This document shows positions 59,131 through 64,000 of a stretch of DNA of 64,000 bases, one piece after another (the first letter of the stretch is position 1; every line of letters begins with the position of its first letter). The notes below the pieces were generated by a model. The model worked only from the letters and a program-made list of their open reading frames with translations. It made no database searches and was not told the DNA's origin. The stretch comes from VFZP01 sp043755595. GTDB lineage: Bacteria > Acidobacteriota > Terriglobia > Bryobacterales > Bryobacteraceae. The stretch covers positions 1-64,000 of the forward strand of contig JAYUSQ010000029.1 in NCBI GenBank assembly GCA_043755595.1, written 5' to 3'. Made by a program: the position numbers and the translations under genes.

Positions 59131-60924
59131 TTAACTTGGAGTCTTCTTCAGCAAGATTCCCAAGTCGCGTAACTGCCGCGGCGAAGCCTCAGACGGAGCC
59201 TCGCACATCATGTCCGTTCCCTTCGCTGTCTTGGGGAAAGGAATGACGTCGCGAATCGAAGTCTCACCCGCCAGGATCATAATCAACCGGTCGAAGCCGA
59301 TCGCCGCGCCCCCGTGCGGAGGAGCGCCGTACTCAAGCGCCTCAAGCAAGAAGCCAAAGCGCGACTTCGCTTCTTCGGGCGACATTCCCAGCGCGTCGAA
59401 TACTTTCGACTGCACATCGCGCCGATGAATACGAATACTGCCCGACGCCAGTTCGACGCCGTTCAGCACCATGTCGTAGGACTTGGCGCGGCAACCCGCC
59501 GGATCGGTCGAGAGCTTATCGATATGCTCGTCCAACACCGACGTGAACGGATGATGGGCGGCCATCCAGCGATTATCTTCTTCATCCCATTCGAACATAG
59601 GAAAATCGACCACCCAGAGAAACTTGAATACGGTCGGATCAAGCAGCTTGTGTTTGTCGTTGTACTTCGCGCCGATATGCAAACGAAGTTGACCGGCGGC
59701 CTTGAGCACTGTCTCTTCAGGCCGCTGGCTCACGGGCTTTTCGCCCACGCCCGCCAGAATGAGAAGGTCCTCCTCCCCTGCCCCGGTCCGCTTACGAACC
59801 TCTACCATCGCTTCCGGAAAATCGCGTTCGAGCCGCTTGGCGTCGTCGAACACACGCAGCCCGCGCTCCTGGCCGTAGGCCTTCAAGTCGTCACGTTCTT
59901 TGCGCGACAACCCCGCAGACTTCGGTGTGACGATCGCCATCAACGGCATGTCTGGCGCGGCGATGCCTGCGTCTTTGAACAAGTCGGTCACGTTCGCCAT
60001 CGGGGGCAAACGCAGGTCCGGTTTGTCGCTGCCATACGTCGCCATCGCCTGATCGTAAGTCATGCGCGGGAACGGCGCGGCCAGCTCGAAGCCGGCGACT
60101 CGGCAGACACGCTGCATGAGCGGTTCGATCGTTTCAAAGATACGCTCCTGCTGCGGAAACGACATCTCCAGATCGATTTGGGTAAACTCGGGCTGGCGAT
60201 CGGCGCGTAAATCTTCATCGCGGAAGCAGCGCACGATCTGGAAATACTTGTCGTACCCCGAGATCATCAGCAACTGCTTGAAGATCTGCGGCGACTGTGG
60301 CAACGCATAGAACATGCCGGGCTGCGTACGAGACGGCACCAGATAATCCCGCGCGCCTTCGGGCGTCGATCGCGTCATGAACGGCGTTTCGATTTCAAGG
60401 AAACCCTGATCGTACAGGCACTTTCTGATTTCAAGCGCGGCCTTCGAGCGTAGGATGATGTTGCGCTGCATGCGCGGACGGCGCAGATCGACATAGCGAT
60501 ACTTCAGCCGCGCCTCTTCACTCACGTCCACCGAATCTTCCATCGGGAACGGCGACGGCCGCGATTCGTTCAGAATCCAAACCTTCTCCACCACCACTTC
60601 GACTTCACCGGTCGGGATCGTCGCGTTGATCGTTTCAGCCGAACGTTTTTCGACGACGCCCTCGACCGCTACCACAAACTCGTGGCGCAGCAACTCGGCT
60701 TTGTCGTGAGCCTCGGCGCTGCCTTCGGCGCGGAACACCGCCTGGGTGACGCCTTCGCGATCGCGCAAATGAATAAAGATCAGCGCGCCCAAATCGCGGC
60801 GGCGATGCACCCAGCCCATCAGGATCACGCGCTTGCCGGTATCCTCGGCCCGCAAAGCTCCGCAATCATGCGTCCGGCGAAGCTCGCCCAAAAAGTCCAA
60901 AGGTATTGAAGAAGTAATTTCCAT
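59131..60924 (-). CDS. aspS: Aspartate--tRNA ligase
   Basis: The 597-residue class II synthetase has the N-terminal OB domain (ILMGWVHRRRDLGALIFIHL), motif 2 (YFQIVRCFRDEDLRADRQPE), the bacterial GAD insertion around residues 300-420, and motif 3 (GAAIGFDRLIMILAGETSIR). The WVH of the anticodon domain has His, as in non-discriminating AspRS of Pseudomonas, rather than the residue of discriminating enzymes. It may thus charge tRNA-Asn too. It lies 3 bp after hisS on the same strand. Confidence 0.97.
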   Translation of the reverse strand: MEITSSIPLDFLGELRRTHDCGALRAEDTGKRVILMGWVHRRRDLGALIFIHLRDREGVTQAVFRAEGSAEAHDKAELLRHEFVVAVEGVVEKRSAETINATIPTGEVEVVVEKVWILNESRPSPFPMEDSVDVSEEARLKYRYVDLRRPRMQRNIILRSKAALEIRKCLYDQGFLEIETPFMTRSTPEGARDYLVPSRTQPGMFYALPQSPQIFKQLLMISGYDKYFQIVRCFRDEDLRADRQPEFTQIDLEMSFPQQERIFETIEPLMQRVCRVAGFELAAPFPRMTYDQAMATYGSDKPDLRLPPMANVTDLFKDAGIAAPDMPLMAIVTPKSAGLSRKERDDLKAYGQERGLRVFDDAKRLERDFPEAMVEVRKRTGAGEEDLLILAGVGEKPVSQRPEETVLKAAGQLRLHIGAKYNDKHKLLDPTVFKFLWVVDFPMFEWDEEDNRWMAAHHPFTSVLDEHIDKLSTDPAGCRAKSYDMVLNGVELASGSIRIHRRDVQSKVFDALGMSPEEAKSRFGFLLEALEYGAPPHGGAAIGFDRLIMILAGETSIRDVIPFPKTAKGTDMMCEAPSEASPRQLRDLGILLKKTPS

Positions 60925-60927
60925 TGT

Positions 60928-62169
60928 TTAAAACTTGGCGAGCAATTGCTCGCGCGTTACCGTAACTTGTTCGCCGGTCGCCATTTCCTTCAAGGCATAG
61001 ACTCCGGCGTTCATTTCATTTTCGCCCACGATCAGAGTGTGGCGCGCTTGCAGTTTGTTGGCGATTTCCAATGCGCGCTTGAGTTTGCCATCGGCCGCCA
61101 CTTCGACGACCGTATTTTTCTGGCGCAGATCGTAAGCCAACCCAGCGCAATGCCGCACCGCCGCCGCGCCCAACGGCACAACGTACACATCGATCACCTG
61201 CTGCGCTGTACCCGGCAGGGTCTCTTCGATCGACATCACGAGCCGATCCTCACCGATTGAAAACCCAATCCCCGGCGCTGGAACTTTCGACCCGAGATCT
61301 TCCGCTAACCCGTCATAACGCCCGCCGCCTAGAATCGAATTCTGCGCGCCCAGGGCGCCGTGCGTGAACTCGAAAGTCGTGCGCGTGTAGTAGTCGAGCC
61401 CGCGCACTAGGCGCGGCTTCACTTGAAACGGAATCGCGCGGTCACCCAACAGCGCCAGCACCAGTTCAGAGTGCGCTTGGCAGTCTTCGCAAAGATGATC
61501 GAGAATCGAAGGCAGCGCGTCGATGATAGGCTGATCCTGCGGAATCTTGCAGTCGAGCACGCGCAAAGGGTTCGTCACAGCGCGGCGTTGGCAATCGCCG
61601 CACAACTTCGCCGCTTCGTCCTTCAGACTTGCTTGCAACGCTTCGACGAATTTCGGGCGGCAGGTCTTGCAGCCGACCGAGTTCACGAAAATCGTAAATC
61701 CCGTGAGACCGCAGCGCGTCAGAATCTCGGCCACCATCTCAATCACTTCGGCGTCCACCACTGGCGATGGCGAACCGATCGCTTCGGCCCCGATCTGCGC
61801 GAACTGGCGGTACCGGCCCTTCTGCGGCCGTTCACGCCGGAACATCGGCCCCATATAATAGAGCTTTTGCAACCCCGGCAACTGGTCCAAGCGATGTTCG
61901 ATATAGGCGCGAATCACCGAAGCGGTATTCTCAGGCCGGAGCGTCAACGACTCGCCATCGCGATCGGCGAACGTGTACATCTCTTTGGTGACGATGTCGG
62001 TTTCTTCGCCCACGCCGCGAGCGAACAATTGCGTTTCTTCAAAAATCGGCGTACGGATTTCCTGATAGTTGTAAGCGCGGAACACTTCGCGCGCCACGCG
62101 TTCCACGTGATTCCACACCGCAGACGAGGGAGGCAGAATATCGCGCGTCCCTTTGACGGCGCGAATCAT
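60928..62169 (-). CDS. hisS: Histidine--tRNA ligase
   Basis: The 413-residue class II enzyme opens KGTRDILPPSSAVWNHVERV and has motif 2 (MGPMFRRERPQKGRYRQFAQ), HisA (LVRGLDYYTRTTFEFTHGAL) and HisB (ILGGGRYDGLAEDLGSKVPA), then the C-terminal anticodon domain. YVVPLGAAAVRHCAGLAYDL begins it. Length is standard. The order carbonic anhydrase, hisS, aspS with gaps of 2-3 bp suggests one operon. Confidence 0.97.
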   Translation of the reverse strand: MIRAVKGTRDILPPSSAVWNHVERVAREVFRAYNYQEIRTPIFEETQLFARGVGEETDIVTKEMYTFADRDGESLTLRPENTASVIRAYIEHRLDQLPGLQKLYYMGPMFRRERPQKGRYRQFAQIGAEAIGSPSPVVDAEVIEMVAEILTRCGLTGFTIFVNSVGCKTCRPKFVEALQASLKDEAAKLCGDCQRRAVTNPLRVLDCKIPQDQPIIDALPSILDHLCEDCQAHSELVLALLGDRAIPFQVKPRLVRGLDYYTRTTFEFTHGALGAQNSILGGGRYDGLAEDLGSKVPAPGIGFSIGEDRLVMSIEETLPGTAQQVIDVYVVPLGAAAVRHCAGLAYDLRQKNTVVEVAADGKLKRALEIANKLQARHTLIVGENEMNAGVYALKEMATGEQVTVTREQLLAKF

Positions 62170-62171
62170 CG

Positions 62172-62687
62172 TTACGATTGCTCCAGTAGGTATTGTTGCC
62201 CGAGTTCCACGTAGTGTTCAACGCCGGATCCGAAGCGCTCACGCTCTTCGGCAGTCACTTCGCGGCGCACTTTGCCGGGCACGCCCATGACGAGGCTGTT
62301 CGGCGGAACTTCCACGCCTTCGGAAATCAACGCGCCCGCCGCGATCACAGAGCCCTTGCCGATCTTCGCTCCATTCAACACAATGGCGCCGATGCCGATC
62401 AACGCGTCGTCTTCCACCGTGCAGCCATGCAGCATCACCAGATGACCGACCGTAACCCGGTCGCCCAAGGTCAACGGGAAATCCGGAAAATCGGCATGCA
62501 AAACCGAGTTGTCCTGGATGTTGGTTTCATTGCCGATCCGCAACGAATGCACGTCGCCGCGCAAGGTCACATTGGGCCAAACGGTTGACCGTTCGCCGAT
62601 AACTACATCGCCGATTACCTGCGCGCTTGGGTCCACGTAGGCCGATGGCGCGATCTGCGGGGTCTTGCCCCGAAACGCTCGTATCAT
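62172..62687 (-). CDS. Gamma-class carbonic anhydrase family protein
   Basis: ATG 62687 (171 aa) is chosen; an in-frame start 14 codons upstream adds nothing conserved. Left-handed beta-helix hexapeptides run through the protein: AYVDPSAQVIGDVVIGERST, VWPNVTLRGDVHSLRIGNET, NIQDNSVLHADFPD, VTVGHLVMLHGCTVEDDALI. The three His ligands for Zn/Fe are in VLHADF, VGHLV and LHGC. It is close to the YrdA/PaaY group. Activity as carbonic anhydrase is not always shown for these. Confidence 0.92.
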   Translation of the reverse strand: MIRAFRGKTPQIAPSAYVDPSAQVIGDVVIGERSTVWPNVTLRGDVHSLRIGNETNIQDNSVLHADFPDFPLTLGDRVTVGHLVMLHGCTVEDDALIGIGAIVLNGAKIGKGSVIAAGALISEGVEVPPNSLVMGVPGKVRREVTAEERERFGSGVEHYVELGQQYLLEQS

Positions 62688-62749
62688 GGCTTTTTCCGCT
62701 GGGTGGGAGTTTCTCATTGTAACAGGCAATGCCGCTACACTGTGAATAT

Positions 62750-64000
62750 ATGCGCCGTCTCGCAGTCCTTTGTGGTCTCTCGGCCGCTTCCGTTCTTATG
62801 GCTCAAAAGCTTCCCTTCACCTCTGACGCAATGTTGAAACTGGCCCGCGTGAGCGAGCATCAATTGTCACCGGACGGCAAACTCGTCGCCTTCACTGTGC
62901 AGAAGATCGACGTCGAGGCCAACACCAAACCGCGTCAGATCTGGGTCGTACCGGTGGCAGGCGGGACGCCCACGCAATTGACGACGGAAGGTAATAACTT
63001 CCGGCCGAAATGGTCGCCGGATTCAACCAAGCTCGCGTTTATCTCCTCGCGCGGCACAAACCAACAGGTTTGGACCATGGATCCAGACGGCAACAATCAG
63101 AAGCAACTGACCACGCTCGCCACTGAAGCCGATGGCGTGATTTGGACCGGTGATGGCAAAAATCTCGTCTTCACCAGCGAAGTCTACCCGGATTGCGCGG
63201 ACGAGGCCTGCAACGCCAAGCGGCTCGAAGCGGAAAAGGCGAACAAGGTGAAAGCGCGGATCTATACTTCCCTGCTCTATCGGCATTGGGATCAATGGCA
63301 GGGCGCACGGCGCAAACATCTGATGGTGGTCAGCGCCGAAGGTGGTGCGCCGAAAGATCTCACGCCTGGACCGATCGACGTACCGCCGTTTTCGCTGGGG
63401 GGCTCAGACGATTATGCCGTGGCGGCGGATGGCAACGAAATTTGCTTCGTTATGAATACGGACCCGATTCCGGCAACTAGTACGAACTCAGATCTGTTTG
63501 TGAGCGCGACAGCGGGCGGCGAATCGCGGCGGCTTACCGATAATCCCGGAGCCGACAACGGGCCGGTGTATTCTCCCGATGGCCGCTATCTCGCTTATCG
63601 TTCGCAAGCGCGCGCCACGTTTGAATCGGACCGGTGGCACCTGATGTTGATTGACCGCTCTACCGGCCGTACGGTTTCGCTGACCGAAGGCTTGGATCGC
63701 AACGTCGGATCGATCAGCTTCTCGCCCGACTCGAAGCGGATTTTCTTCTCGGTGGAAGATCGCGGGCGCAGCGCCATTCACATGGTGCCGATCACAGGCG
63801 GCGCCAGCAAGCCAGTAGTGACCGGATCAAGCCATATCGAAGAGGCGCAGTTCACGCCCGACGGCAAGACGATGATCTACACCGAAAGCAGCGGCTCACG
63901 GCCCGGCGAGATATACAAGGCTGTGTCCGGAGGCGGCGCTCCAGAGCCGCTTACGCGCTTGAACGACGAGATCCTGGCCAGTCACCAACTAACGGCCTTC
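62750..64000 (+). CDS. S9 family prolyl oligopeptidase-like peptidase (partial)
   Basis: ATG 62750 opens a 417-codon frame without stop, cut by the window end. A signal peptide (RRLAVLCGLSAASVLMAQ) is followed by FTSDAMLKLARVSEHQLSPD and a WD40-like/beta-propeller: FRPKWSPDSTKLAFISSRGT, RQIWVVPVAGGTPTQLTTEG, YSPDGRYLAYRSQARATFES, ISFSPDSKRIFFSVEDRGRS. These are typical of acylaminoacyl-peptidase/DPP-IV-like secreted peptidases. The alpha/beta-hydrolase catalytic domain is outside the window. An insertion CADEACNAKRLEAEKANKVK is also usual for acidobacterial members. Confidence 0.9.
   Translation, partial: MRRLAVLCGLSAASVLMAQKLPFTSDAMLKLARVSEHQLSPDGKLVAFTVQKIDVEANTKPRQIWVVPVAGGTPTQLTTEGNNFRPKWSPDSTKLAFISSRGTNQQVWTMDPDGNNQKQLTTLATEADGVIWTGDGKNLVFTSEVYPDCADEACNAKRLEAEKANKVKARIYTSLLYRHWDQWQGARRKHLMVVSAEGGAPKDLTPGPIDVPPFSLGGSDDYAVAADGNEICFVMNTDPIPATSTNSDLFVSATAGGESRRLTDNPGADNGPVYSPDGRYLAYRSQARATFESDRWHLMLIDRSTGRTVSLTEGLDRNVGSISFSPDSKRIFFSVEDRGRSAIHMVPITGGASKPVVTGSSHIEEAQFTPDGKTMIYTESSGSRPGEIYKAVSGGGAPEPLTRLNDEILASHQLTAF

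Noticed and set aside
1..64000. CRISPR array, prophage or insertion sequence
   Set aside because: No regularly spaced direct repeats, transposase or integrase motifs, or phage structural genes are visible; decayed genes lack flanking inverted repeats.

Overview
The window looks like a stretch of an Acidobacteriota chromosome, probably from the Bryobacterales/Solibacter side of the phylum. This rests on the high GC, the Oar-like TonB-dependent receptor end, many carboxypeptidase-regulatory-like and IPT domains, DUF507, Uma2 endonucleases, a cytochrome c/PHM-like chimera and a POTRA-only protein. It is inference from family content; there is no rRNA, and I saw no tRNA, CRISPR array, insertion sequence or phage module.

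Layout. 1-3.9 kb: broken TonB-receptor 3' end, pirin, cytochrome c/PHM-like oxidase, methyltransferase, YraN. 3.9-8.9 kb: small membrane protein, a secreted matrixin-type metalloprotease coupled to a small secreted partner, and a POTRA protein. 8.9-9.8 kb: a decayed zeta-toxin-like module. 9.8-16 kb: membrane MutS-like ATPase, FAH hydrolase, ICMT-like methyltransferase, a decayed DNA-alkylation-repair gene, SDR, RidA-like, Uma2, DinB. 16.1-18.5 kb: overlapping operon of a LysW-like zinc-ribbon protein with an acidic tail, two secreted transthyretin-like proteins and a redoxin, then PgeF. 18.5-25.5 kb: DksA/TraR protein, GT-C type membrane protein plus a partner sharing its C-terminal domain, receiver protein, DUF507, DUF695, Uma2, decayed YgiT-type antitoxin. 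25.6-30.6 kb: signalling and envelope cluster (PhoB-like regulator, receiver, outer-membrane barrel, cupredoxin-like protein, sensor kinase). 30.6-32 kb: a lower-GC kinase-NUDIX fusion. 32-36.6 kb: tetrapyrrole operon hemX-like/hemA/hemC/cobA-hemD. 36.6-38.6 kb: TPR protein and TadG/TadE-like proteins. 38.6-41.5 kb: NarL-type regulator, orphan radical SAM/SPASM protein, decayed secreted repeat protein. 41.5-46.7 kb (minus strand): GlcG/HbpS-like, SIS isomerase, ROK kinase, a two-gene SMR/EamA-type transporter, HyuB, BNR-repeat protein. 46.8-51.3 kb: GarD/UxaA-type dehydratase, two small proteins, PAS-GGDEF-EAL protein. 51.3-59.1 kb: GldA-like dehydrogenase, MazG, a coupled run GNAT / N-acylamino-acid-racemase-like enolase / EamA / MFS / SDR, and an exported Gfo/Idh/MocA protein. 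59.1-64 kb: aspS, hisS, gamma carbonic anhydrase and the start of an S9 peptidase cut by the window end.

Two themes stand out. First, several accessory genes (TonB receptor, zeta toxin and antitoxin, AlkD-like, YgiT, a secreted repeat protein, DUF695) carry frameshifts or stops, while about seventy core genes are open. That favours real decay of accessory DNA over general sequence error, though single-indel cases could be errors. Second, small translationally coupled cassettes join unusual partners: LysW-like/TTR/redoxin, metalloprotease/partner, GT-C/partner and GNAT/racemase. These, with the kinase-NUDIX fusion, are the best candidates for undescribed biology.
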